Assembly: GCA_036346395.1 (NCBI GenBank)
Contig: CM070599.1
Coordinates: forward strand, 13,445,232-13,509,231
Direction: 5' to 3'
Length of the DNA: 64,000 nt
Source: Hsuehochloa calcarea
Lineage: Eukaryota > Streptophyta > Magnoliopsida > Poales > Poaceae
Below the pieces are notes generated by a model. The model saw nothing but the letters and a program-made list of their open reading frames with translations, had not been told where the DNA came from and searched no databases. This document shows positions 35,501 to 46,990 of the stretch, one piece after another. The first letter of the stretch is position 1. The number at the start of each line of letters is the position of its first letter. A program made the position numbers and the translations under genes.

Positions 35501-38500
35501 TGAAATGCTTGTTTCCTGTGCAATATTTATTTACCTGGATGATTTGAATTTCCAGGGTCATAAAAGTTATGTTCCAAATATGATAAGTGGTGCATCTCAA
35601 GCGGACATTGGTGTTCTGGTAATCTTGGGCTCAGGACATTATTTGCACAACTTCCATTTAGCTTTGACATTTCACTGGTAGTGAACATGTATCTTTTTCA
35701 GGTTATATCTGCTCGAAAAGGTGAATTTGAAACTGGTTATGAAAGAGGAGGACAGACTCGTGAACATGTACTGCTTGCAAAAACTTTAGGCGTTGCTAAG
35801 TTGGTAGTTGTCATCAATAAGATGGATGAACCTACTGTAAAATGGTGTAAAGAAAGGTATGCCTGATAAGATATCCCTTTTCTTATATTTGGCAAATCGA
35901 AGACTTTAATATCATAGCAGTATAGCTTGGAAAATCATCAATCTTACTATTTGTTTCAGGTATGATGAAATTGAAGCAAAAATGGTTCCCTTTCTCAAAT
36001 CTTCGGGGTACAATGTTAAGAAAGGTATTATTCTACTTTTGAGGTTGCCTCGAATTCTAAATTATCGTAAACACTCATTTTCAAGCTTAAATAATTGTTT
36101 TGATGTGACAATTGTTTATGTGAAATGCTGAATGTTAAAGTGGAGTTCTGAAGTAGTCATTTTTGCAAATTGTGCCTTCAATATTGACGTGTTCATCAAT
36201 TGATCCCTCTTGCTTCATGGTTAAAATAACTAGATGTCTAGACTCTAGATTTAGATCTAGAGTCTACGCTGTGGTCTGCACTATTCATGAACTCAGTGGG
36301 GTCTTAGGATTTTCTTTTGTTTTAACAGGTATTACTTTGTAGTATTTGTTTGTATCTTGGTAAGAAATTTCAGCATGAACTTAATAAGAAATTTTAGCAT
36401 GAAACCATCTGTCAAAACATGATGTAAGTTTCCATTATCATACCTGATTGTAGATATTACGATAATTTATGGCCAGCCAAACACTTTTTCTTACTATTTC
36501 GTTGGCTTTGTTATCAGATGTCCAGTTCTTACCAATATCTGGTCTTTTGGGAACCAATATGAAGACCAGGGTGGATAAAAGCATTTGTAGTTGGTGGGAT
36601 GGTCCATGTCTTTTGAAGTTCTGGACCGTATTGAAGTTCCTTTACGTGACCCCAAAGGTCCAGTAAGGTTAGATAGCTATGCTTATTTTTGAACTATAAA
36701 TCCTCTGTTCAAAAAGTAACACTTTGGACATGACATGGTCTCCAATATTTAATTTTGTCAATCAATTTCTATAGTAATAATTTAATATGTTAGATAAAAA
36801 ATGTTATATTACGGAACTACTTTTCATGACAAATCTATTGATATTATTTTCACATTGTCAACTTTTGTATGTATTAGTGGTAAAAGTTAAGAAAGTTTTA
36901 CTGCATGTTTTTATAAAACAAAATATTTTTTGACATACGGGGTAATAAACAGCTAATGTAGATGACTTTGCTTCTATGTTCATCAGGTAACCAGGTTACT
37001 GTTTATTGTTAATGCTTTATGCAACCCTCTGTTCCAAAATGAAAGGCCTTGAAAATGAACAATTGTTAAAATATCTTTGCTTATCATATTTTTGGTTTTT
37101 TGTAGTCGTATAGTAAGGCTGCTTGAATTATGGTCTTGATCAGATGCCAGATGCAAGCTTTTACAATTTTATGTATTAACAAATGCAGGATGCCAATAAT
37201 TGATAAATATAAAGATATGGGTACTGTCGTAATGGGGAAAATAGAGTCTGGGACTATCAGAGAGGGTGACAGTTTGTTGGTTATGCCAAACAAGGTATTT
37301 TCTTTTCTTTTTCTTTCTTTCTTTCTTTTGATGTAACTCTCTTGGCACACTTGATCTCCTTGGGAGTCTACAATTCAGTTTTGGTGCAATGTGTCTGGTT
37401 TCTAACAGTCCAACGTGAAAGTCATTGGTATAAGCTTGGATGAGAACAAAGTGCGTCGTGCTGGACCTGCCGAGAACGTTCGTGTCAAATTGTCAGGGAT
37501 TGAAGAGGAGGATATTATGGCTGGTTTTGTACTTTCAAGCATTGGTACGTATATTCTTCAAAAAAAAGTTAATATTGTATTAGGTTGTCCACTTGGCACC
37601 TCTAAACATTTAAACATGGCATCCAGCAGTGGTTATTGTTTGATAGTGATTCAGCCTAGGTTTGAATCGGTTATCAACCTATGTAACAGGTAGATTTAGG
37701 ATGTGTTTATATTGGGCTTAACAAACGAAAGGAAAGGGTTGGGTTGGCTGTGCCTTCACTACAAAAAAGGGCTGAAGTGTGACCCCCATCCGCTAGTGGA
37801 TTGTGTGCCATATGGCAAGCCAAAATTTGCCCAGCCCTTAGGATTAAAGTGGGAATGTTTTTTGTTTTAACCAGTTGTGTGCTATCCATCGGATAAATTT
37901 GGTACACTCTAATAATTTAGTTCTGCATAATATGGCACCTGTAAAATTTTAAAGATTTGTGAATTGTGAAAGTTGTTTATTTGTGGTCTTGTGGATCATT
38001 TCCTAATTTGACTTATGTTCTCATCTTTATGATGTCTATTCATGCAGCTAATCCTGTTGGTGCTGTCACTGAATTTAATGCTCAATTGCAAATTCTAGAG
38101 TTGCTTGACAATGTAAGTGTTGCTTGCTCCTTTTAATAACACAAATAAATTGAAAGAAACTACTTGTAATGTTTATCATGGTTGCTATGGTGCTTCTGTT
38201 TTTTTACATTGAATTGAAATATGCATATAACTGTATTGTATATGATGGGTGTCTTACTTTTGTTGGATTTCAATTTGCTGATGGTACTATATGGTTGATG
38301 CAGATCAGGATACGGATACATATACTGTTTGTTTGAGTCTGGAAAGCAGTTCTTTTAAACTTAAATTGTATCTGGCAATCTCTGTTCATTATTGAGGTGT
38401 TTGGTTTGGGGGATCACCTCATCCCAAGGATGAGTTGGTTCGTCATGGGTAGGGATGAAAACAGGTCGGATATGGGTGGATATTGCTCTTCCCGTATCCT

Positions 38501-40190
38501 AACCCATATTTTTACCCTGGAGTCTGGGTCGGATAGGGATACCCCCGGATACATATTTTTCGGGATACGTACACGGGGCGGATACGGATTGGTTTCAAAT
38601 CAGTCACGCATAACTTGACGGAAAATGTACACATAAAGAAAAGATATAACTTCACCAATAAAAATGTCAAATTATACTACCTGTTAGAGAATTATTTATC
38701 CTATTTAAGAACATAAACATTATCAAATGTAAATTCATATTATATATTAGTCAATGACTAGAGCACCATAGAGGATATTAAAGGATATGGATGTTTATCA
38801 GATATCCATTTTGTTGATTTATCGGATATCTTTTGGATATCCTATAAAATACGGATAAAGATCAGATATTACTCTTCCCATATTCCATGAGATTTTCCGG
38901 ATACGGATAACATCAGATGCGGGCTGGGACTAAAAAATGGTATCCAGGTGGATTTTTTCCAGATACGGCGTCGGATCGGATGGGAATTATCCGCCCCGTT
39001 TTCACCTCTTCATGGGATCATTTCATGAAATTTGGTGGGATGACACAATCCCTCTTTTTGTACTAACTTTGTGCTTACGAGGGATGAGGTGGTGAAGGAC
39101 CAACCCGTTCCATTTCTAAAACCAAACAAATGAGTTGATTCGGAGCTAGGATCAAATGGTACTAGTAGTAGCTGCTTCTGTATTTATTTGTGGGATATTT
39201 CCTTTCTATACGAAATATCAATGCTCCATGTACCTCCATGATGGTTGTCTCACATTTATTATGTCATAATTTTTAGTTTAATATTCCACCAATACTTGAA
39301 TTTTTTTTATATTAGTTCACCATGCCGTGTCTCTCCATTCCGCTACACAATTCTGAAGATTGATGGCATTCTTTTTTCCCCAACTGTTGATTCTATTGAA
39401 TCTATAAACATTCTATTTTCCCCGGGATGTTTCGTAATATTTTATACTTATCTTGATGTGGTAGGCTATTTTCACTGCGGGCTACAAGGCCGTGTTGCAT
39501 ATCCACTCTGTTGTTGAGGAGTGTGAGATTGTTGATCTCATTGAGGAAATTGACATGAAGAAAAAGAAAGAAACTGATCCAAAGAAGAAGAAGCCAAAGA
39601 GGAAGCCTCTTTTTGTGAAGAATGGTGCAGTTGTAGTTTGCCGCGTTCAGGTATTCTTATCGAGCATCATTAGTATTTCATAAATGCTCGTTGCAGGTTC
39701 CACTAATTTTGATGTGTTTTGCAATTAGGTGAATAACTTGATATGCATCGAGAACTTCTCTGATTTTCCTCAGCTTGGAAGGTTTACACTTAGAACGGAA
39801 GGCAAGTATACATACATCCTTTGGAACATATTTTCTTTCCCTTTTGGAGTGAATGAAAAGAGCATGTGCGATGCAACCAAGAGAACCAATTCAGCAGCTC
39901 CTGTTATCTTTTTGTTTGTTCTTTTTGACAACGTTGTAGTTTTCTTTTTGCATTTATTAGAATCGTTGCTACTTCTTTGTGTTATATTATTTTGTGAAAT
40001 CTCTTTTTTTGAGTAATTTGTATCCTATTTATTGGAGTGCACTTTCCATATCATATTTATTGGTATTGTAGTCCAACTATAGATTAAATTACTTACTGTT
40101 CCATTTACCTTAATGGTTGCAGGAAAGACAGTAGCTGTAGGGAAGGTTGTTGCTATTCCTCCTGTTGGCAGCCCAACATTTTCAGCTTAA
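29589..40190 (+). CDS. Eukaryotic peptide chain release factor 3 (eRF3/GSPT-type GTPase), 17 exons, frameshift in exon 11
   Basis: Exons are 29589-29787, 31814-31864, 32147-32185, 32404-32487, 33286-33397, 33674-33719, 34037-34108, 35556-35618, 35702-35856, 35960-36024, 36518-36667, 37189-37294, 37409-37544, 38048-38112, 39465-39650, 39729-39801 and 40123-40190. eRF3 binds eRF1 and uses GTP hydrolysis to drive termination. A Pro/Ala/Asp-rich N-terminal tail (1-66) precedes the GTPase: G1 GHVDAGKS (122-129), G3 DAPGH (199-203), G4 NKMD (261-264). EF-Tu-like domains 2 and 3 follow to the TAA at 40188-40190. Exon 11 is one base short of the phase demanded by its neighbours: after codon 327 (CLL where the family has CLFEVLD) the frame is lost and a TAA appears at 36664. 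All other junctions fit. Either a T was lost in sequencing or this copy is broken. Confidence 0.9.
34436..34645. mobile_element. hAT-like GC-rich element in eRF3 intron 7
   Basis: A run of GGGCTGGGCCTGG/CCTGGCCTGGCCC motifs at the left, an AT-rich centre, and GGGCTGGGCCC ... GGGCTGCCCATGAACAGG at the right match the layout of grass hAT non-autonomous elements. The boundaries are approximate; no TSD was defined. Confidence 0.45.
34772..35098 (+). mobile_element. Small Helitron-like element in eRF3 intron 7
   Basis: It begins TCTGTATTACTTAAAAG right after an A and ends GCACGGGCATTGGACTAG right before a T. This is the plant Helitron pattern of 5' TC, a 3' hairpin (here TCTGTAGCAAAGCACGGG, degenerate) near the terminus, CTAG at the 3' end, and A/T insertion without target duplication. 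At 327 bp it has no Rep/helicase and is non-autonomous. Confidence 0.65.
36239..36266. repeat. Perfect 12-bp inverted repeat with 4-nt loop in eRF3 intron 10
   Basis: TAGACTCTAGAT (36239-36250), loop TTAG, then ATCTAGAGTCTA (36255-36266). It could form a hairpin in the pre-mRNA; no function is implied. Confidence 0.8.
36611..36614 (+). other. One-base deletion site in eRF3 exon 11
   Basis: The T tract after CATGTC has four T residues. Five are needed to keep the family sequence CLFEVLD in frame and to give exon 11 the phase required by exon 12. The lesion is in a homopolymer, a typical place for consensus errors. Confidence 0.8.
36700..36944. mobile_element. Stowaway-like MITE in eRF3 intron 11
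   Basis: The ends CCTCTGTTCAAAAAGTAACA and TTTTTTGACATACGGGGTA are inverted copies close to the Stowaway (Tc1/mariner) terminus CTCCCTCCGTTCCAAAAT. The 245-bp body is AT-rich and non-coding. A similar short end (CCTCTGTTCCAAAATGAAAG) lies at 37026-37046, perhaps a second fragment. Confidence 0.6.
37302..37329. repeat. TTTC microsatellite in eRF3 intron 12
   Basis: A run of TTTC units follows the exon 12 donor closely. It is likely length-polymorphic. Confidence 0.8.
38396..39132. mobile_element. Outer MITE in eRF3 intron 14, split by a Ds-like element
   Basis: GTGTTTGGTTTGGGG on the left and CTAAAACCAAACAAAT on the right form an inverted terminal repeat of the common grass type. GGGATCACCTCATCCC and GAGGGATGAGGTGGTGAAGG are inner inverted segments. 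The element is interrupted by 38450-39009 plus its target duplication, so it is the older insertion. Confidence 0.6.
38450..39009. mobile_element. Ds-like non-autonomous hAT element
   Basis: The left end TAGGGATGAAAACAGG and the right end CCCCGTTTTCACCTCT are inverted and close to the Ac/Ds terminus CAGGGATGAAA. TCATGGG flanks both sides (38443-38449 and 39010-39016; an eighth base differs), as expected of the 8-bp hAT target duplication. The 560-bp interior is full of GGATA/TATCC and CGGATAC subterminal motifs and has no ORF. Confidence 0.8.
39802..40122 (+). other. GC-AG intron of eRF3
   Basis: The exon 16 donor reads AG/GCAAGT and the acceptor TTGCAG/GAAAG. Only a GC donor at this point keeps the frame into the conserved GKTVAVGKV end. 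AG/GCAAGT is the classic strong consensus of GC-AG introns. Confidence 0.85.
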
Positions 40191-42000
40191 GCCAATTTTG
40201 GACAGGATGGTGGGTAACCAAAAAAACACCTTTTTTTACTAATCTCAGCTGCTCAGATTTAGTATCTTTTGTGACTTTATATATGGAGATTACTTACCTT
40301 TCACTACCTTTCTTGACAGGAGAATGAAGTGGCGCTGTCTCTTGAGATAGTTTTTGGACGAAGTGAGATTGGTTGTTGAGCATAATTTTTTTCCAGCCCG
40401 GCTTGAAAATCATCAATCATTTAAGCATAGCAGTTATTATTGAGATGATTGCATAATTATAGCTCTGGTCACATGTTTGAGGTTGTAAAATCAGTATGGA
40501 TATATGCCCCCAACCTTCGAATTAAATACCAATATTGGCAAAAGATGTCTTGTGGCCAATCTTTGTTCCTCCCCAGGCTAAACTTACTCAATTTTGCTGT
40601 ATGCCCCATGCGGTTCCAGTATGTTTTCTAGGAGGTGCTTTGCTGCAGAGTGGCTACGCTTAACTTAATTGTGGCGTGTCTAACTTTCTTTGGTTGACTC
40701 AATTCTGTTTGTTCAACTTCACCTACTTAGCTTCTCCCATTTTTTAGAGCTTCACTCTGAAAACCAGCCAACATAGATGATTTTTCGGCGTCAAATTGTC
40801 CGAACGGTTTTTCTGTGATGCTTGTCGGTTACCTGCAGAAGGTTCGTCACCGTATCTAGATACAAAGGGGCTTGTGAGTTGTGATTGATTGCCTGCTCCG
40901 ACGCTAAGGTTATTGTGGCTTGTCAGCCTATCTGGGAGAAGCCCAAATAGAGCACATGGATCATGGGTGTACTAGGCTTCAACTAGTGACATAATGGGAT
41001 TGGTGATTAACATGTGTTGAAGTTTTTTTTAACACGGATAAGGTGGATGGGTTAAAAAAAGGTTATTAAAGTGCAAACTCCCAAAGAGAATGTATCCAAT
41101 GGATCCCACTCTTTAGGTGCTCGTGTGCATCCCACCATCTAAAGATCATGCAAATGGTGATAACAAAATTACAACAAAATCTGGTTAGGTCATGGGATGA
41201 GATCAAGCACCTTAGAAAAATTTAACTCTAAATTCGATGCACAGTAAAACAAACAAGACAAATTTAAGTAATTACTAACTTTGGTTTATTTTTTCCCATT
41301 AATTTTGGGATATCCTTTTTAGCAGGATTGAATTTTTTTTAATCTGTATATCGATTTTTCATTGAAATTGTGACGTGATAGATTGATTTTGTGTTATTGT
41401 TGTCACTTTTTTTTTGGAGTAATTTCAAAAAACTAGAAGTAGATTGTCAGAACTAACAGAAAACTACATATTTAAGTTCACATTCGGCTCAACTACCCAT
41501 AGTTTAACAAAATGTTACAATAAATTCCATAGAATCCTATGATATGCAACGGAATCTAATAAGTGGGTCTTACCAGTGCCCACCCTTCACCCCTTGGCCT
41601 CTGGGCTCTCTTACTATTTTGCCGCTACTCCCTGCCACCACGTGACCAACACTTTTGCCTCTGCCACCTGGACCTTGACTTTGATCCTATTCCTCTGACG
41701 TTGACACAGAGGGGAAAAATGGTAGACACTAATAGGCGGATCCCATAGGTCAATTACCTTGACAAGTTTGTACAACGGGAACGACGCTCGACAGGTAACC
41801 TAGATTGAGCAGAAACTATGTCATTGTCTAGCTCTCGCTTCCGCAGACAAGTGTTGAATGAGTAGGAGTGAAAACAGACCGATAATTTCTACTCGATTTG
41901 ATGTTATGTCTGATGTTCTTTTCATATTCTATAATATTTTTCAGATGCGGACAGGGGCTAAAACAGATCAGCGCTAAAAAATGTTACGGATGCTAACGAT
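40191..42000. other. eRF3 3' UTR and intergenic region
   Basis: The TAA is followed by a possible 3' UTR intron (a donor near GTGGGTAACC at about 40211 and an acceptor near TTGACAG at 40319). The rest is AT-rich with no gene. At 41864-41990 GGAGTGAAAACAGACCG and following motifs look like a decayed hAT end similar to the element at 38450. Confidence 0.4.
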
Positions 42001-42099
42001 TTAAGATCTCAAGAAGTAGCTCCTTCAACAAAGCGCACCAGTGGGCTTGGCAGCGAGGTGAGGAGCTGGAAGCCATTGTGCAAAGGATGGACCAGGAAT

Positions 42100-42774
42100 C
42101 CCAGGACTACAATGCATTGTCAGAAGATGAATGATCCGATGATAAGGATGATGTGGACCAGCTGGCGATTCCATCCGAGTGTAACACATACCAGTTCAAC
42201 TGCCTCGTCGTATACAAAGACTCCTGTGTGTCGTGGGAGTACGACCAGAGTGATGTTAGGCAGGGAGTTTTGTACAAATGCAAGAAAGCTGTGCAGGAGG
42301 CGGTCAAATTCTGGGCCTTGTCGATGCGGTGCACATTCACAATTGTCAAGTTCAACCCAAGATGCTACGATGTGAAGTGCAAAATAGAGGAATGCCCTTA
42401 GCGAGTGCACGCATTTCAGGCTAAGTAGGACGCCTACTGAAAGTTCTCTATAGTAGTCCCGCACACATACGTCGTCGCTGAGTCAGTGCAGTCCTATAGG
42501 AACCTGTCATCAAGCTTCATCGCCAACCTCATGTACGGTGAGATCGTAGATAATCTTGATTTTGAGCCAAGATCTATCATTCGTGCGATTGAGGCAAGGT
42601 TATAGTACACAATCAGCTACGCCAAAGCTTGGAGGGTAAAACAAAAGGAAGTGGAATCAAGGTTCGGCATGTTGGAGAATTCCTACCATAACCCCCTCGG
42701 GCTACTCCGAGTCATACAAGACAGGAATCTGGACACTCATGTCGACATTCAAGACGCCACACATCAGAAGTGGG
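42100..42774 (+). pseudogene. Mutator-like (MULE) transposase relic, 5' half
   Basis: The frame through 42153-42401 reads as the N-terminal MuDR-type region of plant MULE transposases (acidic stretch, then Y-K-C-K-K-A-V-Q-E-A-V-K-F-W, a FAR1/MuDR DNA-binding-like segment with C...C/H spacing). It continues in the same frame after stops at about 42399, 42425 and 42603 to the element insertion at 42774. The other half resumes at 56487 in the same frame once the duplicated target is counted once. Several stops make it non-functional. Confidence 0.75.
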
Positions 42775-43847
42775 TGTAACATCCCAAATTGGGTTTGTGT
42801 TTCAAATGTAATAAAAATGAGGATAAATTAAAACTTTTGCTGCCTCATGTATTGTTACAGTGTTTGAAACCTCTTCCCTTTAATTGGTGGAAATTAAAAC
42901 TCAAAATTTCCCAATTAAATTCAAGTCATAAATCTCCTCAATGAAAATCTGGTGCCCAACCCCTGAAAATAATTTTCATTGAACCTAGGAGTGATGTTTA
43001 ACACCTCAGAATTATTTCATAATTTTCAGAAATTATTTGATAATTTTTGAGACAAGTCAAACATTAGTCAAACTCCTAAAATAGCCTTCTGGAATTTTTA
43101 GAGAAAAATACAGTGCATAAAAGTCTCTGAAAATTTTATATAAGGTTCCTCCCTCTGTCAGCAATCTCCAGTTAAAATTTCGTAAATTTTGGAGTTTGTT
43201 TGCTACCTCCAATAAATTCCTCAAAAATCAGTATTCAAATTCAAACCCTAACCGGTTTTCACTGTTCTTCGGGTTCGAATCAAACTTGGGCTCGAGCCAC
43301 TTGATTTAGTTCAGTCAACTAAACGCACCGGCGCGGTCGATCGAGCGCGAGCGTTGTGCGTCATTGGATCGGCATCGAACGGCCCACGTTCGTAGGAACG
43401 TTCGGACCATCCGAGCGCGCCGATCCATTTGAACCGTTGGATTCTAAATCAACGGCTCACGATCGCGTGAACGTTCGGACCATCCGAACGCCTTGCGCAA
43501 CGTGAACCGTAGGATCCAAATCAACGGTCCAGGATTGAGTGAGCGTTTGAATCGTTATTATCGACCCGTTCTTTTTCAGCCGTCCGATTCAATCCAACGG
43601 CTGTCCGCCTTCGTCTTCCTCCGCTCGCGCGCGCTCGGCCAAAGTCAACAGTAGTGGGTGAAAATTTCAGAGCGTGGCAGCGTCGGGTCACCTCTGCTTT
43701 CGGCCAACGACTCTCAGCATTTAATGAGCACTCCGCCGCCTCCGAAGTCCTCGTCCTCCTCGAGTGCACTTGCTCCGTCGCCTCGATCGACCTCAACTCG
43801 ATGCAAAGCCAATTTTCTTCCCGTTGCTTCTTCCTTGCTCTTCGGCC

Positions 43848-43853
43848 TATAAA
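43848..43853 (+). promoter_or_regulatory. TATA box of the 5' LTR
   Basis: CGGCCTATAAAACTTCC is conserved at the same offset in all three full LTRs of the family. It should direct transcription of the element's genomic RNA. Confidence 0.75.
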
Positions 43854-44685
43854 ACTTCCCCAGAGGCTTCCTTATCTTTCTTTAAACACCCTTGAGCTCC
43901 AAAGATCGCTTCTAGTACATCGAGTGAGCTCCATTTCAAAAATTTGCTCTCGGCGCCATTGTTGAAGCTCCAACCTCTTGGTGAAAGTGGTGTTCCGGCT
44001 TTCTCCTTCAAAACCCTTGCTTCCTCGCCACTTGGCATCTCATAGAATATTAACCCTCATTCAATTTTGCCTTTGTGAAGAGAGCGAATCGATTTTGGTT
44101 TTCCCCAATTCGCCGAAAACAGCTACTCTTCTTCACCCGAGCCGATTCAACTCTCCTCCGTGCCTTCTTTGGGCTCAGGTACCCTCTTATTAGTCCCTAG
44201 TTGCTTGGCACTCGCTCCCTTGGACCGCAGCTGAGCGTTTTTGCTATTTTCGTTTTCGGTCATTTTGAGTCTTCTCGGTCATCTCCGCTGTTTGGGCGTT
44301 CTAGACCGCCGCACCAAAATTGTTGGTACCTTTGGGTGCGCAAGGTTGTTAGGAACTCATTTTAGGCTTTTGCTCGCACCGCCGCGGCCAGAGTCGCCGG
44401 CGGCGAGCCAATCTTCCCCGTCCAATTTTGTCGGACGAAATCTGATTGAAGTTTGAACTTGAGTCGTTGCGGACCGTCGATCTTTAGATCTACGGTCCAA
44501 GTTTGCGCTGAAATTGAACTAACGCGCGCCCTAATCAGTGGACCGTTGGATCCAAGATCAACGGTCCCGATTCGAGTGAATGTTCGGACCGTCCGAAAGG
44601 TTCGATCCGTGTGGACCGTTGGATCCAAGATCAACGGCTCCTATGCGTGTGAACGCTCGCATCGCCCGACGCCCCGATCCCGTGA

Positions 44686-44709
44686 ACCGTTGGATCCGGA
44701 TCCAACGGT
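44686..44709. repeat. 24-bp perfect palindrome in the LTR leader
   Basis: ACCGTTGGATCC joined directly to GGATCCAACGGT forms a perfect dyad. It is the most regular member of a series of CCGTTGGATC/GATCAACGG hairpins across 44465-44790. Confidence 0.9.
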
Positions 44710-45202
44710 GAGTGTTTAGGGTTTGTGAATCCAGCGCTGCGTGCGTTAAGCGGGGCGCGGACCGTCGGATCCAAGATCGACGCTCCTCGTTCGGCCACGT
44801 CTTTTCAAAATTCTGATTTTCCCGAGAGGATTTAGTTATCAACTGAAAAATATGATAGCTTGTAAAATGCATAACTAATTCATTTCAAATCCTTTTCGGT
44901 TGATTCAAATTTTGTTGGTTATGTTTTCAACTGAATTTTAATATAAAAATGTTTCCAACCCCAGTATAGCTCCAGAAATTTTTGCTAATGAATAGTAGCA
45001 TTTCTGATTTACAAAAGCTGAGCAAAATGGTTTTGGTCATATCTTTGGCATTAAGGATCCAAATCAATTGGTTCTTGTTGCTAAATTCTTTATAAATCAT
45101 GATCTTGCTACTGTAAAATTTTCCGAACTTTTGGAGAACTTTTTCTGTTGGGTCTTTGCATTTTTATTCGTTCTTATCGGTTGCCTTTTGCTTTCTCGTT
45201 AG

Positions 45203-45270
45203 GATCCGAAGAGCACGTTGATAATATTATCGATCCTCAGCAACACCTTGACCCACAGCAAGCAGGCAAG
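45203..45270 (+). other. Exon-like cassette in the 5' LTR
   Basis: TTTCTCGTTAG precedes GATCCGAAGAGCACG and the block ends CAAGCAGGCAAG. In one frame it reads SEEHVDNIIDPQQHLDPQQ, differing from the solo LTR copy at two residues. The preceding pyrimidine tract resembles a 3' splice site. Confidence 0.5.
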
Positions 45271-46990
45271 ATGTTTAATCATAAATGTCCCATTATTTTC
45301 AAAGTCTAATATCTTGTTTACAAATTACATGTATGCATTGCTTTTGTGTCCAATTAATTTTGCCCTGTCTAGAGGTAGCTATTCCTAATGCATTGTTGCC
45401 ATTAAAATGTTATCCCCTGCCACAACCATAAGTTATTATCATCGCTGGTGAATTAGAGCCCGGTGATTTAATTATGCTCTTTTACTGTCTTTGCGATGTC
45501 ATGCTTAGAAATGTTTAGCTACCGGTAGAATTGGGCGGTTATCGACTTAGTCGATGACCTTGATCACACAAATCATTTTGTTTATTTTGGTTCAAGACCT
45601 TATGCTTTTGTTTTGTAAAAAAACCGAAAATGAAACAAAATGATTTGACTTGGGCACAATGGCATGTTGGTGTGATTGTTGGGTGTGACAAGGAAAGGTG
45701 CCCAGGTCCCTAAGGACCGAATTGTTGCTTGCGCCATTGATCCAAGCACTTTTGCGTACTAACCACATGAGGGTTATATGGGACCCCTCTTGACTTAGTA
45801 CTTTGGCGTGGGTTATCTCCGAGTCGCAGGAGGGGGTTGTGTGTGTTGTGTGAAACATGATATGTGTTCTCGGTGTTCTTGTGTTGGGTGTGCGGTGGTG
45901 GAGATTCCTGTAGGCTCTCCACCGAGGAGCATTGTAGTTGTCCAAGGCTTTACTGCGACGGGTAGTTGACCGAGGCTTTACAATGACTCGACACAACGTA
46001 TGGGTTTCTATCCATACAGGCGGCTCGTGAATAATTCACAATATTGGAAATATCTCGTAGGACTTAGCCGCGTAAGGCATACCTAAGGAAGTGTGCTTAA
46101 TAGCTTGGCAAAAAGGCGGTCTGACATGTGGGTAAAATGGTACACCCTGCAGGGATAAAACTATTCGAATAGCCTCGTCCTAGGTTATGGACACGCTTGG
46201 GGATTTCCCGCAAGATCTAGACTTCAACAACTGTTTTTGTTTTAAAATTAAAACTTGACATGGTTGGCATGAATGGGTAATTCATGCTATTGTGGTGGCT
46301 ATTGGTTTAGTCACTTCCAGGACTGTTTTACTGTTGTTGATACTTGATTACTACTGTTTTTATCAACTAAAATCAGATTGTCAAATTGCCTTTGATCTAT
46401 TACATTATTGCAAATAAAACTTGCTTTATGCTTACAAATTTGAGTCCTATCCTGCTCCACTTAAATAAGCTTGCATATAGTTAATGTTAGGTCTGTTATC
46501 ATTCTTATATATCTTAAGTAGTACATTCAAAGTACTCACCCAACTTTTTTTCAATGCTTTTGTTCATTAGGGAAGAAGGTGAGCCCCAAGGGCCTCACTT
46601 TTGTGAAATGTCTTTGTGGATTGACGACTAGCTTGGCGGTCCTATTTGGTTGCCTTGTGGGTTAAAGGCACACCGATTGGCTCTTTTGGTTTATGGCCAT
46701 CTTATGGCACTTTTGCTTCCGCTGTTAAATTTCTTTTTGTATTATGTCATTTGGCCGGTTGGCCTCTCTTTTGTAATAACTATCCTTTATTTATGTTATC
46801 TTCTGGTTGTTGTTTTTGCTTCGGTTCTATGTGAATGAATGGAATTGATGCATGAACTTTGTAAAGAGGTGTGTATACTGCACTCTGGGAAGTATACATG
46901 TCTCGAGTCTCGGATTATCTGATTTGTGATGCTAGGACCAAGTGGCTGGTTGAGCATTACAAGCCGGATAAACCGGGGTCTCACAAGGTT

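Larger units (their letters stand above)
42775..46985 (+). repeat. 5' LTR of the gypsy element (4211 bp)
   Basis: It aligns end to end with 52287-56486. The TATA box is at 43848-43853, the dyad array at 44465-44790, the cassette at 45203-45270. Several short stretches (for example 44297-44320, 44640-44680 and 46515-46640) differ from both the 3' LTR and the solo LTR at 8018, so they are private to this copy. Confidence 0.95.

Noticed and set aside
36600..36625. Programmed -1 frameshifting in eRF3
   Set aside because: A slip at CTT TTG would restore the frame, but there is no canonical slippery heptamer and no obvious downstream structure; loss of one T in a homopolymer is simpler.
37753..37800. 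CACTACAAAAAAGGG in eRF3 intron 13 as a second CACTA terminus
   Set aside because: No subterminal repeats or opposite terminus follow; the match is too short to call an element.
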